A stretch of DNA of 64,000 bases from Elephas maximus indicus. Lineage: Eukaryota; Chordata; Mammalia; Proboscidea; Elephantidae. The notes beneath the pieces were generated by a model. That model made no database searches, was not told the origin of the DNA, and was given only the letters and a program-made list of their open reading frames with translations. The number at the start of each line of letters is the position of its first letter. Position 1 is the stretch's first letter. The stretch spans positions 26,278,768-26,342,767 of the forward strand of contig NC_064831.1 of the NCBI RefSeq assembly GCF_024166365.1. Direction: 5' to 3'. A program made the translations under genes and the position numbers. Below, piece by piece: positions 1-11,877 of this stretch.

Positions 1-41
1 TGGAATTTTCAGATATGGTCTGCTTTGTTTTGATTTAAGCC

Positions 42-986
42 ATGAAGACAGAAAATCAAACTTTTGGAGCAGAGTTTATACTTCTTGGCCTTTTCCAATA
101 TGGCCAAATGAACAAGGTACTCTTTGTTGCCATTGTTATCATCTTCTCAGTGGCTTCGATGGGAAATATCATACTGATCCACCTCATCCGATTGGACACT
201 CCACTCCACACTCCCATGTACTTCCTCCTCAGTCAGCTCTCCTTCATTGACATGATGTACATCTCCACCACGGTACCCAAGATGGCAGCAAACTTCCTGT
301 CAAATAGTAAGACCATTACTTTTTTAGGTTGTGAGATTCAAAGCTTTCTGTTTTTGACTCTCGGTGGAACTGAAGCTCTTCTTCTTGGTTTCATGTCTTA
401 TGATAGATACATAGCAATCTGTCACCCTTTACGTTATCCTGTGCTCATGAGCAAGACGATCTGTTTGTCCATGGTCACATGTGCATGGGCCAGTAGTTCT
501 ATCAATGCTTTAATACATACACTGTATGTATTTCAACTTCCATTCTGCACATCTCGGATCGTTAATCACTTCTTCTGTGAAGTTCCATCTCTATTGCCTT
601 TGGTGTGTCAGGATACCTCCCAGTATGAGTATACTGTCCTCCTTAGTGGCCTTATCATTCTGCTACTACCATTCATAGCCATTTTGGCTTCTTATGCCCG
701 AGTGCTTATTGCGGTGTACCAGATGAGTTCAGGTAAAGGGCAGACAAAAGCCATCTCCACGTGTTCCTGTCATCTGATTGTGGCAAGCCTATTCTATGGG
801 ACTACTCTCTCCACCTATACAAGGCCACATTCCTTGCATTACCCTGAGGAAGATAAAGTGGTGGCGGTGTTTTACAGTATCATTACACCTCTTCTGAACC
901 CATTTATCTACAGTCTGAGAAATAAGGAGGTCATGGGGGCCATGAGAAGAGTGCTGGGAAAATGGATATTTGTACAGAAAATATAA
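42..986 (+). CDS. Olfactory receptor, family 2 (OR2L/OR2AK/OR2T-like), intact
   Basis: Single-exon, 314-residue class A GPCR, the usual length for an olfactory receptor. It should sit in olfactory neuron cilia, bind odorants and signal through Golf; the ligand is unknown. Visible landmarks: N-glycosylation sequon NQT at residues 5-7, GN at 41-42 in TM1, [10 protein letters not shown] at 58-67 in TM2, conserved Cys97 at the start of TM3, [10 protein letters not shown] at 118-127 with an intact [13 protein letters not shown] at 236-245 before TM6, and [15 protein letters not shown] at 283-297 in TM7. The ATG at 42 gives the canonical short N-terminus. No frameshift or stop is present. [10 protein letters not shown] and the PKMAANFLS stretch place it in family 2; the exact subfamily is not decided here. 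Such genes normally have an upstream untranslated exon, which lies outside the window. Confidence 0.93.
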   Translation: MKTENQTFGAEFILLGLFQYGQMNKVLFVAIVIIFSVASMGNIILIHLIRLDTPLHTPMYFLLSQLSFIDMMYISTTVPKMAANFLSNSKTITFLGCEIQSFLFLTLGGTEALLLGFMSYDRYIAICHPLRYPVLMSKTICLSMVTCAWASSSINALIHTLYVFQLPFCTSRIVNHFFCEVPSLLPLVCQDTSQYEYTVLLSGLIILLLPFIAILASYARVLIAVYQMSSGKGQTKAISTCSCHLIVASLFYGTTLSTYTRPHSLHYPEEDKVVAVFYSIITPLLNPFIYSLRNKEVMGAMRRVLGKWIFVQKI

Positions 987-1076
987 CTTTAGGAACCCCT
1001 TATAGTTTGAGACTGAACAACATGATTTGATTAGCCTACTGTCTAGAGATATGTAAGCTCAAAGAAATGTTTACAA

Positions 1077-1086
1077 AATAAATAAA
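1077..1086 (+). promoter_or_regulatory. Candidate polyadenylation signals of the olfactory receptor gene
   Basis: Two overlapping AATAAA hexamers lie about 90 bp after the receptor stop codon. The position suits a short 3' UTR, but AATAAA is common in AT-rich DNA, so this is only a candidate. Confidence 0.4.
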
Positions 1087-1539
1087 TGTAGCAATGCCTT
1101 GGTTTCTCCACTTTTCAGAAATAACTAAAGCATTGTTATTGTAACTGGGTGGATTTGCTGTGTAAAAGCAAGAGAATGGTTGCCATTATCAACTTTATCT
1201 TCTAAAGCAATAGATTTAATCCCTGTCAACACAATGCTCCTATGTCATAACAAATTTTTAGTACCTTTTTTAATATTCTGAAATAAAATGCACATGAAAT
1301 ATAATTTACCATATAATAGATAATATCAGGAAAATACATATAATGTCCAAACTATAATATAGAGCAAAATGCATACAACCACTTATTTATTTATTCATTC
1401 ATTGAACAAGGGCTTTAATGCTTTAACTCTGTATGTTTTTTACCAAAAAGTGCTAATCACCATGAAGAAGAACTAAGTGGAAAATTGGAATCGGGAAAAC
1501 AAAGGATATTTGCAATGTTAAGTCAAACAGAGAAGGGAG

Positions 1540-1975
1540 AACCAAGAATGCAACATTTGTCAAAAACTAAAAGGAGTCGAGGATGAGAGACAAGTGGATA
1601 TCTGTGGATGAATGTTCTGGGAAGAGCAAAGAACAAGTGAGAATTCCCTGAGGTGGGGACATGCCCAGCATAGTCACAGAAGATCAAGGAGTAAATTGAT
1701 GAGACACAGAAAATAGGTATATGTTTTAGAGCTGGGTCTTACAGTGTAAATTAGATCGATGTGAGGATTGTGTCTTTGAACCTAAAACAATGGGCTACCG
1801 TTGCAGAGTTGTGGTAGAGAATTGATGTGGGCAGAAGAAAGCCATTGCAGTAGTCCAGCTGTGATAAGATATTACCTTGGACCAAGGTGATATTAGTGGA
1901 GAGGCAAAGACTGGGCAGACTCAGGAGACTGGCAGAAAGCAGACATTTGAGTTTTGTGGACACATGGGATATGAA
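1540..1975. repeat. Old interspersed repeat, family not decided
   Basis: This stretch resembles a common old mammalian repeat with a 'gccattgcagtagtccag' core (about 1841-1858), followed by 'gataagat' and 'ttggaccaaggtg'. I recognise the pattern but cannot name the family reliably. The flanks (987-1539 and 1976-2945) hold no gene or clear repeat that I can see; they are AT-rich, and the short open frames there look like chance. Confidence 0.4.
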
Positions 1976-2945
1976 ATACTATGAAATAAGAAGCTTTCAG
2001 AATTGGGCTAAAACTTGAAATTAACAACTGGAAGTACGGAACTGTCATCATTACAGCTTGAGGGAAACCACAGGTGGAGCATTTCGTCAGTCGTCATCTC
2101 TTATGCTACTTTCATGTTAATGCCTTAGGCCCACAATTACAATCATTATTCTGGCTTCTATCGCCATTAAATAGAAGCTCTTATTTCTCATCACCATTGA
2201 GTCGAAACTTTTAAATCAAAAAATAAGTTCTCTTTGATGTCTGGCTTCTTTTCCTAAACATGTTTAAAAGGTTTAACCATATTTTTGAGTGTCTCCATCA
2301 TTTTTATTACAAAGCTGAATTCCTTCATATGGCTTAGAATAATTATTTCCATTCTGATATCAGAAATGTTTGACTATAATGAATAAAACTACCATAAAGC
2401 TTCCTGTACAAGTGTTTTTTGAGAACACATGAACTCAATTCTCTTGTATATATACCTAAATTGAAATTGCTTGGTCATAAATTAGGCACATGTTTAGCTC
2501 TAATAGCGTTATCCAAATTGGATTTAATCATTTATTTTCCAATCAGTAATATATGAAAACTTCTTAGAGTCTGAGTGTTGATAATAAATAATGCAGAGGG
2601 TTGCTAAACTACTTGGTGCTAAATATAAAGTCAGATATAAACCACGAGAGCAAAATACAACCAGTGTTCCATCAGTGCATGAACAATGGTATTGGAAGAA
2701 AGTGTATATTTCTGTGAAGTATTTTAGAGACTCACTGACAAGATTTTTTTGGATCCATTGTCAATAATTTTAATAATAATTACATGTAATGGCCTTTAGG
2801 AACACTCATTTTTGGTTCAAGACGAAATGTGTTTATTGGTCTATGAATGCCTTACTTCAGTCAGTTTGTTTGTTTATTATATAGTGTATACCTGTAAGTT
2901 CACCACCCAATCCAACAACTAAAATAGTAAATTTGTTTATCTTTA

Positions 2946-3124
2946 GTGCTCCTCCAACTCATGGTGGCCCCATGTGTGTCAGAGTAGAACTGTACTTGGT
3001 AGGGTTTTCAATGGCTTGTTTTTCTAATGTAGATCACCAATCCATTCTTCTGAGGTGCCTCTGGGTAGACTTGAACCACCAAGCTTTCAGTTAGCAGTGA
3101 CTATGTTAACTGTTCGCACCATCC
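2946..3124 (-). repeat. Older long-variant AfroSINE, antisense
   Basis: Antisense and diverged. It runs from the 3' body ('actcatggtggcccc', 'cagagtagaactgta') through the extra middle block of the long variant ('gtagatcaccaatcc') to the tRNA-related head ('ttgaaccaccaagctttcag'). It is more diverged than the short AfroSINEs nearby, so presumably older. Confidence 0.7.
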
Positions 3125-3169
3125 AAAAGAATAAAGAAATGGACTCCTCATATCCTCCTATACTTCCAC

Positions 3170-3560
3170 CATCATTCTAAATTTTTAGTTTTTTAATTCT
3201 CTTGCTATAATTGTAATATAGAATTCATAGGATATTAGACTGTAGATAATCTTTTCGGAAATTGTTTTTTCAGTTGACATTACTAACTATTCAGGTTGAA
3301 TGAAATGACAGCCCATTCTATTTTATTGTTGAATGACATTCTATTTTAAGGCTATACTACACATCTATCCATTTTTTGTTGTTAGTATTGTTGCTGATAG
3401 ATGCTTGTTTTATTTCTCATTGTCTACCATTATATATAATGCACTTATGAACATTGTTGCATTTGTCTCCTGTTTCCCATAAACAAGAGTTTATACTTCG
3501 TGTATACCTATGAATGGAATTGGTGGTGAAATTACTTAAGTGTGTAAACCATTTGTGTTT
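3170..3560 (-). mobile_element. Ancient L1 fragment, antisense ORF2 3' part
   Basis: The + strand reads like the reverse complement of the end of L1 ORF2: 'catctatccattttttgttg' and 'tgcacttatgaacattgttgc', then a diverged 'tatacctatgaatggaattg'. Heavily diverged, no open frame. From 3561 to 4199 the sequence is AT-rich with nothing I can assign. Confidence 0.55.
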
Positions 3561-4199
3561 TACATAAAGTTTGAAATTCTAATTCGTACTTACTATCAAA
3601 CACAAAAATAATAAATCCATATTTTAATAAATGTACATTCAAATTTAATGAATTTTAACATATTTAAATATTTTTCACACAGACTGATTGCATGAAAGTT
3701 CACATCTGTAGACCACATCAGTCACTGAAGTATATGGTTGCATGTCCAGTTGCTAGCTTCAAGTTTCAGGTAATCTCCACCCCCAGCTTCTTGATCTTGG
3801 CCTTAAAGTTTTATACATCCTTGGTCTTTTATTATTCTAATTAATTTTTCAAGTATTTTTGACCATTTTCATGCTTTTGAGTTCCAATAGAACCTAAACC
3901 TGACTAAACACGATGCCTAAACTTCAATAGCTATAGCTAACAAACTTTTTTTAAGTAAATAGCAATTCGAAGGATGATTTGTGTAAGTTATACAGAATAA
4001 AGAAATCCATATACAGTACAGTCACAACTAATCAGATGGATTATCACAAATTGAACAAACCTATAGTAACATATTATTAGCACTTCAGAAGATTCCTCAT
4101 GCCTCCCCTAGCTGCTACCCATACTTACTTGTAATGAAACCATTATATTTAAGTGCATTATCCATGAATTATACTGAACAATGAAAAAATAAATCGTTT

Positions 4200-4600
4200 C
4201 AATTATTACATAAATTCAATATAATCCCCATTAGAATCCCAACAGTTTGTGCATGTGTGTGTGTTTAATTTACAAGTTGACTATAGAATTTATACAAAAT
4301 GATGCAAAAAACAGTAATAGCTCAAAGGGAACTTTAAAAATAATAAAATGAGATGCATCATTCTATGTGATATCAAAAATTTATATTGATATAATTTTAG
4401 ACCAATGGAAGAGAATACATAATTCAGATGCACACATACGTGTACAATGATGAGTCACATATGTCAGGTGCTTGTATGGGGAGTGATAAAAGGATACACA
4501 TTTCAGTGAAAGTTGTTGGATCAATTGTATATCCATGTATATTTTTAAAAAATGAGATGTGGATAATGTCAGTGGAAATGACCAAGTTGATAGCCTCAGA
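4200..4600 (+). mobile_element. Ancient L1M fragment, sense ORF2
   Basis: Sense-strand L1 ORF2 remnants: 'aatccccattagaatcccaa' followed by a 'ctatagaatttatacaaaat' block, then a diverged stretch ending near 'ggatcaattgtatatccatg'. The order is the normal one in L1 ORF2 after the RT domain. Many substitutions and no usable frame. Confidence 0.55.
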
Positions 4601-4731
4601 TAGCTTCTGTGGAGGACCTGTTCCCGCACAGAAACAACAACAAAGCAAAAAGTGTTAAAATCAACTTTTTTAGAAATTTAGAAAGTTTTAAAATATTTAC
4701 AGCAACCAAGCAAATACTGAAATAAGAGAAA

Positions 4732-4896
4732 ACCAGAAAACCAAACCCACTCCCGTCAAGTCGATTCTGACTCATAGTGACCCTATAGGACAGAGTAGAA
4801 CTGCACCATAGAGTTTCCAAGGACTGTCTGGTGGATTCGAACTGCTGACCTCTTGGTTAGCTGCCATAGCACTTAACCACTACGCCACCAGGGTTT
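4732..4896 (-). repeat. AfroSINE, antisense, with TSD
   Basis: Full-length antisense tRNA-derived SINE. On the minus strand the head 'aaaccctggtggcgtagtgg' opens the element and the + strand left end is its 'ccaaaccca' tail. Flanked by a 15-bp target-site duplication with one mismatch: 'ctgaaataagagaaa' (4717-4731) and 'ctgaaacaagagaaa' (4897-4911). Mobilised in trans by a LINE. Confidence 0.92.
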
Positions 4897-5000
4897 CTGA
4901 AACAAGAGAAAGGCCACTTAAAAACATCAGAAGAGGGGATGTTACAGAAAAGAGCGCATTAAGAAGGTATAGGATTCATTCCCTCCACTGAAGCAATGAA

Positions 5001-5170
5001 AAAACCCAAAAACCAAACCCAATGCCGTTGAGTCGACTCTGACTCATAGCGCACCTATAGAACAGAGTAGAACTGCCCCACAGAGTTTCCAAGGAGCGCC
5101 TGGAGGCTTCAAACTGCTGACCCTTTGGTTAGCAGCCGTAGCACTTAACCACTAGGCTACTAGGGTTTCC
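5001..5170 (-). repeat. AfroSINE, antisense, with perfect TSD
   Basis: Full-length antisense SINE flanked by a perfect 13-bp duplication 'ctgaagcaatgaa' at 4988-5000 and 5171-5183, so both boundaries are exact. The perfect duplication suggests a fairly recent insertion. Confidence 0.95.
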
Positions 5171-5183
5171 CTGAAGCAATGAA

Positions 5184-5814
5184 TAAGTGGGAAAAAAACT
5201 GACAGAATAAACATTAAGTGCTTCATGAGAAAAGATGCTGTTGAATTTTGATGAAAAATTTTGTGGCATTTTTGTTTATTCACCTACTCTCTCCCATTCC
5301 CCACTTGGCAGCTGCCATGAAGACAGCAGCCCACACTCCTGGTGTGGCTTGCTGGTGCCAGAGTGTGGACAAGACAGATCTTTTTTCTAAAAATGTTGTT
5401 GTTGTTTATTTTGACCAATCTGGTAGTTCCCAGAGATACCTGCTCTGAGATATGCCTTAGCTTTACTCCTCTCAGACATGAGTGGCTACCAGGTGGGATC
5501 TGTCTGTCAAAAGCCTTAAAGACATATAATGCTATAACCAGCTGAGGTAAGGAATGGAAAACAGGGAAAGAAGCAGGCAAACCTGATAGCCTGGAAAAGA
5601 AGAGGCTGATGAGGCAGATGCATGGGAGAATAAAGTGTCTGTAGATATACTGAATGTACTGAAGGATCAGAGAACCAATGCACATACCCAGGTTGAATGC
5701 ATGCTCAGACAAGACCTGAGAGGACCCTAGGCTTGAGCCTCTGGCAGATCTTTGGGCTCTGCACAAACGTAGGTATAGACTAAGACCCAATTGTAGGTGG
5801 CCTGGCTAAGCATT
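5184..5814. other. Unassigned stretch
   Basis: No gene is supported. Overlapping short open frames on both strands lack any domain or codon signal I can see. The right half may be the 5' region of the old L1M that becomes recognisable after about 5815. Confidence 0.4.
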
Positions 5815-6720
5815 GAAAGAGTACCTAATTCAGAGTCAATCTTCAATGACCAGGAAAGGGTTTTTAGTTTTCTTTTTCTTCTCTTTTTGACTCCAAAAAG
5901 GTCTCTATCAGGTCACTGGTTGACCACTAAAATAACTGAAGATAGACTTCAGTGACCACACATGGCAAAGAATACAGTCTATGCAAAATAATAAATACAT
6001 ACAAACAAAAAAAACAAATAAATAATTTGGAAATGTCACTAAACAGATGACCGCAGCCCTCAACAATAACAGCAAGCACTAGGTAGGCTGGAGAATCTGT
6101 TTTTCAGAGTTAACACATAAAATTCACAAAGCCCAGTGTTTGGTAAAAATACTAGGCATGCCAAGAAACAGGGAAGCACAACCAATTCACAGGAAAAAAA
6201 AAAAAGTCGGTAAAAGCTATTTAAATGATCCACTGTGTTAAACGTGGTCAAAGACCTAAAGAAAATCAGGAGAATAATGTCTCAACAAATACAGAATATC
6301 AATACTGAAAAAGAAATTATAAAGAAGGCATCAAATAGAAATTAACATCAATCTTTCTCAAACTTTTCCAAGAACTAAAAGGAAGGAATAATTTGTAACT
6401 CAATCCATGATGCTATCAGCATCCTGATATTTAGCCAGACAAAGCCATCAGAAAAAAATATTGCATAGAAATATCTACGGAAATCCTCCACAAAATAGTA
6501 AAACTCCAATCCAGCAGCATATTAAAAGAACTACATGCCGTAACCCTGTGTGGTTTATCCCACAAGTGCTGGACTAGTAGCTCAACATATAAAAATCAAT
6601 CAGTGTAATGCAACACATTAATAGAATGTGGGGGGGGGGGGGAATGATCTATCAACTGATGCCGAAAAAAGCGTTTAACAAAAAACACTCAAAAATTAGG
6701 AATAAAAGGGAACTTCCTAT
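5815..6720 (+). mobile_element. Ancient L1M, sense, 5' part to RT region
   Basis: Sense L1M-type sequence. Around 6180-6330 it resembles the start of ORF1 ('caattcacagg', an A-run, 'gacctaaagaaaatcagg'). From about 6350 it follows the ORF2 RT domain ('ctttctcaaacttttccaag', 'atcaatcagtgtaatgcaac', 'gccgaaaaaagcgtttaac'). Internal deletions join the two parts. A run of 13 G at 6630-6642 interrupts the alignment. The element resumes at 7248 after a 0.5-kb insertion. No functional frame remains. Confidence 0.7.
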
Positions 6721-7247
6721 CGTGTGAGAGTCAAAAATGGCCTCTGTGTATTAGCCCCAAGTTGTATACTTCTTCAAGTAAGCTGAGGCGTATTATATGG
6801 GGAAAAAAAAACAAAAAAACACTGGCATGAAACTCAAACTTGTACACGTCCAACTGATTTAAAAATAGCCCAAATAAGTAGATTTTTAGCCACTTAGAAC
6901 TTGGCTGTTTTACATACCCTGCAAAACTGGACTCAACTTCTGCTAGTCCTAAAAAAAAAAAAACTCCTAGATAAGATAAATTCCTGTATTTATAAAGACC
7001 CTAAGATGCTGCTGCTTTTAGAGCTCTCTGACCCAGAGACTTATCACCTGGCTACAGGAGGATATCGCTTCTCACCCTGGGAGCTTTCTTGCTCTCTTCT
7101 TCTGATGCTACCTATGCCTTTAGCCTCTGGAAGACCTTCTGCTACAGGGACCACCCCCTTGCATGTGACTTTCAATGTGTTGGCCCCATTAAATAGCTTG
7201 TTGTGCAATACTGTCATATAGTTCTGAATTCCCTTGACCTCAGTACA
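6721..7247. mobile_element. About 525-bp insertion in the L1M, probably a solo LTR
   Basis: The host L1M reads up to 'gggaacttcct' and resumes at 'cacttccttaaaatgataaa', so this block is an insertion with a short repeated flank ('acttcct'). Inside are an internal A-run, a pyrimidine-rich part and 'cattaaata' near the right end, which could serve as a weak polyadenylation signal. That layout fits a solo LTR, but I do not recognise the family and the TG...CA ends are not clear. Confidence 0.4.
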
Positions 7248-7405
7248 CTTCCTTAAAATGATAAAGGACAGTTGTGAAAAACCAACAGTTAACTTTATAC
7301 TCAATGGTGAAAGACTGAAAGATTTTGCCATAAAATCAGGAACACGGCAAGGATATCTCTTTTCCCTACTTCTAGTCAACACTGTGGTCTTTTTGTTCAC
7401 CTCTC
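7248..7405 (+). mobile_element. Continuation of the ancient L1M ORF2
   Basis: Sense RT-domain sequence resumes: 'actcaatggtgaaagactga' and 'aggaacacggcaaggatat' correspond to the region just before the catalytic FADD motif. It stops near 7405, where RTE sequence begins. Confidence 0.7.
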
Positions 7406-7835
7406 TGAATGTGAAAACTGGACAATGGAAAAAGAAGGCAGAAGTACTGACGCATGGAAGTGTGGTGTTGGTGAAGAATATTGAATGTACCATGGATTAA
7501 CAAAAGAACAAAAAAATCAGTCTTACAATAAAACAATGAAATATTCCTTAGGAATGAGGATGGCAAGACTTCATCTTACTTACTTTGGACACATTATCTG
7601 GAAAGACCGATCACTAGGAAAAGAAGTCCTGTTGGGTGAAGTAGAAGCTCACAAAAATAAAGGAAACCCTCAAAAAGATGGATTGACGCAATAACCACAA
7701 CAATGGACTCAAACATACCAACAATCATTAGGATGGCGTGGGACCAGGGAAAATTTCTTTCTGTTATATATTAGGTTACTTTGAGTAGAAGCCAACTAAA
7801 TAGCAACTGCTCTCAACAACAACATTCAGCGCAAG
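7406..7835 (+). mobile_element. RTE (BovB-like) LINE, 3' fragment, sense
   Basis: 5'-truncated RTE covering the C-terminal end of the polyprotein and the 3' tail. Translated remnants include a diverged IPWT-type segment and 'MARLHLTYFGHI' (from about 7559), and the end has the RTE tail 'ctcaacaacaac'. Frameshifts and stops are present. The RTE family supplies the machinery probably used by the RTE-tailed SINE at 23440. Confidence 0.8.
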
Positions 7836-7873
7836 ACATCAACAACAACATAGCTACAGCTATATCTTCATGT

Positions 7874-7964
7874 AAAACAAAAACCACCATCAGTTGCAGT
7901 AGAATCAAATGCAGCTCACAGTGACCCACTGGGTGTCGGAGTAGAACTGGGCTCCATGAGTAGG
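7874..7964 (-). repeat. Diverged AfroSINE fragment, antisense
   Basis: Antisense body of an AfroSINE: 'aaaaccaccatcagttgcag', 'cagctcacagtgaccc', 'gagtagaactgggctcc'. The head part is missing where it abuts the L1 that begins near 7968. Confidence 0.65.
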
Positions 7965-7989
7965 CTGCATTGTGTGTATGTACCGTAAT

Positions 7990-10900
7990 GTCTTTCCCAT
8001 TCGTCTGTTGATGAGCATTTAGGTTGTTTACATCTTTTTGCTATTGTGAATAGTGCTCCCATGAACATGGTATGCATATGTCTATTCCTGCGACTGCTCT
8101 TACTTCTCTTGGGTATATTCCTATGAGTGGGATTGCTGGATCTTATGGTATTTCTACTTCTAGCTTTTTAAGGAAGCACCAGATTGTTTTCCAAAGTGAT
8201 TGTATCATTTTACATTCTCACCAGCAGTGCATGAGAGTCCAGTCTCTCCACGACCTCTCCAACATTTTTATTTTGTGTTTTATGGATTAACCAAACCCAT
8301 CACCATCGAGTCATTTCTGACTCATAGAGACCCTATAGGACAGAGTAGAACTGCCTTGTGGAGTTTCCAAGGAGCACCTGGTGGATTCCAACTGCCCACC
8401 TTTTGGTTAACAGCATTTAACCACTACACCACCAGGGTTTCCATTTTTTGGATTAGTGCCAGTGTTATTGGGGTGATAAGGCATCTCTTTGTCGTTTTAA
8501 TTTGCATTTCTCTGGTGGCTAATGATCATGAGCATTTCCTCGTGTACATTAGCCACCTGAATATCTTTTTTGGTGCAGTGTCTGTTCATATACCTTGCCC
8601 ACTTTTAATTTTTTTTATTTGTCTTTTTGTAGTTGAGGTGTTGCTGTACTTTTAGATTTTAATGATTAGACCCTTACCAGGTATGTCATAGCTAAAAATT
8701 TCTTCCCAATCTGTAGGTTCCGTTTTACTCTTTTGGCGAAGCCTTTTGATGAGCATAACTGATTTTTAGCAGATCCCAGTTATCTAGTTTCTCTTCTGAT
8801 GTTTCTGCATTGTTAGTTATGGTTTGTATTCTGTTTATGTCGTGTATTAGGCCTCCTAGCATTGTCCCTATTTTTTCTTCCGTGATCTTTATCATTTTAG
8901 GTTTTATATTTAGGTCTTTGATCATTTTGAGTTAGTTTTTGTGCATGATGTGAGGTATGTGTCCTGTTTCATTTTTTTTTGCAGACAGATATCCAGTTAT
9001 GCCAGCACTACTTGTTAAAAAGACTGTCTTTTCCCCCATTTAATGGACTTTGGGCCTTTGTCAACTATCAGCTGCTCATAGGTGGATGGATTTACGTCTG
9101 GGTTCTCAATTTTGTTATATTGGTCTACGTGTGTCTGCTGTACCAGTACTATCATGCTGGTATAACAGGTTCTAACATCAGGTAGTGTGAGGCCTCCCAC
9201 TTTGTTCTTCTTCTTCATTACTTCTTTACTTATTTGGGGCTTCTTCCTTTTCCATATGAAGTTTGTGATTTGTTTCTCCAACATGCTAAAAGTTGTCACT
9301 GGAATTCGGACTGAGATTGCATTGTACCTGTAGATCACTTTGGGAAGAATCGACATTTTCATAATGTTGAGTCTTCCTGTCTATCAGCATGGTATGTTTT
9401 CCCACTTATGTAGGCCTCTTTTGATTTCTTGCAATAGTGTCTTGTAGTTTTCTTTGTGTAGGTTTTTTACATCTCTGTTTAAATTTATTCCTAAATACTT
9501 TACCTTCTTGGGGGCTATTATAATGGTATTGATTTGGTGATTTCCTCTTGGAAGTTCTCTCTTTTGGTGTAGAGGAATCTGACTGACTTATGTATGTTTA
9601 TCTTATATCCTGATACTTTGCAAAATCTTCTATTAGTGGTAGTAGTTTTTTTGTGGATTTTTTGGGGTTTTCCATGTATAAGACCATATCATCTGCAAAT
9701 AGGGATACTTTTACTTCTTCCTTACCAATTTGGATGCGCTTTATTTCTTTTTCTTGCCTTATTGATCTGGCTAGGGCCTCCAGTACAATGTTGAATATGC
9801 GTGGTGATAAAGGGCATCCACGTCTGGTTCCCCTTCTCAAGGAGAATGCTTTAAGACTCTCCATTTGGGATGATGTTGGTTGTTGGCTTTGTATAAATGG
9901 CCTTTATTATGTCCAGGAATTTTCCTTCTATTCCTATTTCGCTGAGAGTTTTTATCAGGAATGGGTTTTGGACTTTTTAAAATACTTTTTCCGCATCAAC
10001 TGATAAGATCATGCGGTTCTTGTCTTTTGTTTTATTTATGTGATGGATTACATCGATTGTTTTTCTAATGTTGAACCATCCCTGCATACCTGGTATGAAT
10101 CCCACTTGGTCATGGTGAATTAATTTTTTGATACATTGTTGAATTCTATTGGCTAGAATTTTGTTGAGGATTTTTGGGTCTATATTCATGTTTTTTTTAT
10201 TCATGAGGGATATTGGTCTGTAATTTTCTTTTTTTGTGGATCTTTACCTGACTTTTGTATCATGGTTGTGCTGGCTTCACAGAATGAGTTTGTGAGTATT
10301 CCATCCTTTTCTATGCCTGAAATGCCTTTAGTAGTAACGGTGTTAACTCTTCCCTGAAAGTTTGGTAGAATTCTCCAGTGATGCCGTCTGTGCCAGGGCT
10401 TTTTTGTTGTTGTTGGTTTTTATTTTTTTAATTATCTCTTCAATCTCTTCTTTTGTTGTGGGTTTATTTAGTTTTTCTACCTCGATTTGTGTTAGTTTAG
10501 GTAGGTAGTGTGTTCCTAGAAATTTGTCCATTTCTTCTAGATTTTCAAATTTATTAGATTACAATTTTTCATAGTATTCTGTTATGATCCTTTTTCTTTC
10601 CATTGGGTCTGTTGTGATATCACCCATTCCATTTCTTATTTAGGTTATTTGCTTCCACTCCTGTTTTTTCTTTTGTCAATTTGACCAATGGTTTATTGAT
10701 TCTGTTGATCATTTCAAAGAACCATCTTTTAGTATTGTCTACTCTTTCAATTGTTTTCCTATTCTCTATCTCATTCATTTCTGCTCTAACTTTTTTTATT
10801 TCCTTTCTTCTGGTGCCTGAGGGTTTCTTTTGTTTCTATTTGTTCAAGTTGTAGGGTTAATGTTTTGATTTTGGCACTTTCTTCTTTTTGAATGTATGCA

Positions 10901-11877
10901 TTTATTTTTATAAATTGACCTCTAAGCACTGCTTTTGCTGTTTTGCAAAGGTTCTGGTAAGACATGTTTTTATTCTCATTTAATTCTACGAATTTATTTT
11001 TTCCATCCTTGATTTCTTCTACAACCCAGTAGTTTTTATGCAAGGTGTTGTTCAGTTTCCATGTATTTGATTTTTTTTCCTTGATGTTTCTGTTATTGAT
11101 TTCTAATTTTATGTCATTATAGTCAGAAAAGATGCTGTGTAAACTTTCAGTGCTTTGAATTCTGTTAAGGTTTGCTTTGCAGCCCAATATGCAGTTTATT
11201 CTGAAGAATGTTCCACGTGAGTTGGAAAAGAAAGTATACTTGGCTGCTGCTGGATAGATTTCTGTATATGTCTATGATCTTCTGTATCTTTATTTTCTTT
11301 CTACATGTTCTGTTCATTGAAAGTGGTGTGTTGAAGTCTACTATTATGGTGGATTATCTATTTCTTTTTCCAATACTATTAAGGTTTGTTTTGTGTGGTT
11401 TGGAGCCCTCTCATTAGGTGCTTATGTATTTGTTATGGTTATGTCCTCCTGGTGTATTGACCCTTTAAACATTAAGCTGTGTCCTTTTTATCCTTTGTGG
11501 TGAATTTTGCTTTAAATCTGTTTTGTCAGAGATTAATATTGTCTCTCCTGCTCTTTTTTGTGGTTGTTTACTTGATTTTTTTTTCCCATTATTTTAGTTT
11601 TAGTTTCTTTGTGTCTTTGAGTCTAAGTCGTGCCTGTTATAGACAGGATATAGACAGATTGCATTTTTTAAATCAATTTTGCCACTCTTCATCTCTTTAT
11701 TAGCTCATTTAGTCTGTTTACATTCAGTGTAATTATCGATTGGTACGAGTTTAGTGCTGTCATTTTGTTGTTGTTGTTGCTTGTTTTTTTGGTGGTGCTG
11801 GCAGTTTCTTTGTTCCACTTAGTTTTCTGTGCTGTTGAGTTGTTTTTCTTATGTATTCTCTTTTCACATTTTTTCAT
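7990..11877 (-). pseudogene. L1 ORF2 remnant of copy A (endonuclease-RT)
   Basis: Former ORF2p, which nicks DNA and reverse-transcribes L1 RNA. On the minus strand it opens at 11877 shortly before MTALNSYQSIITLNVN and is cut into at least seven open pieces by frameshifts and stops. The RT catalytic motif FADD is still intact (codons at about 9688-9699, context [11 protein letters not shown]). In the endonuclease, the C-terminal catalytic DH reads DY (segment IFSDYNDIKLEI near 11120), so it was probably inactive even before the frame breaks. No active protein is expected. Confidence 0.85.
8291..8442 (-). repeat. AfroSINE inserted in L1 copy A, antisense
   Basis: Antisense SINE splitting the L1 at 'ttttatggatta' (left) and 'ttttttggatta' (8444-8455), a TSD of about 12 bp with one mismatch. 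A small deletion is present in the head ('cagcatttaacc'). It is younger than the L1 it interrupts. Confidence 0.9.

Noticed and set aside
5284..5790. 168-codon minus-strand frame
   Set aside because: No motif or family resemblance, and it overlaps frames on the other strand. Left as unassigned.
7044..7493. 149-codon minus-strand frame
   Set aside because: It crosses from the presumed solo LTR into L1M and RTE sequence in antisense; the real coding signal there is on the other strand.
8000..11700. Many hydrophobic plus-strand frames resembling membrane proteins
   Set aside because: These Phe/Leu-rich frames are the antisense of A-rich L1 ORF2. The same pattern recurs over copies B and C.
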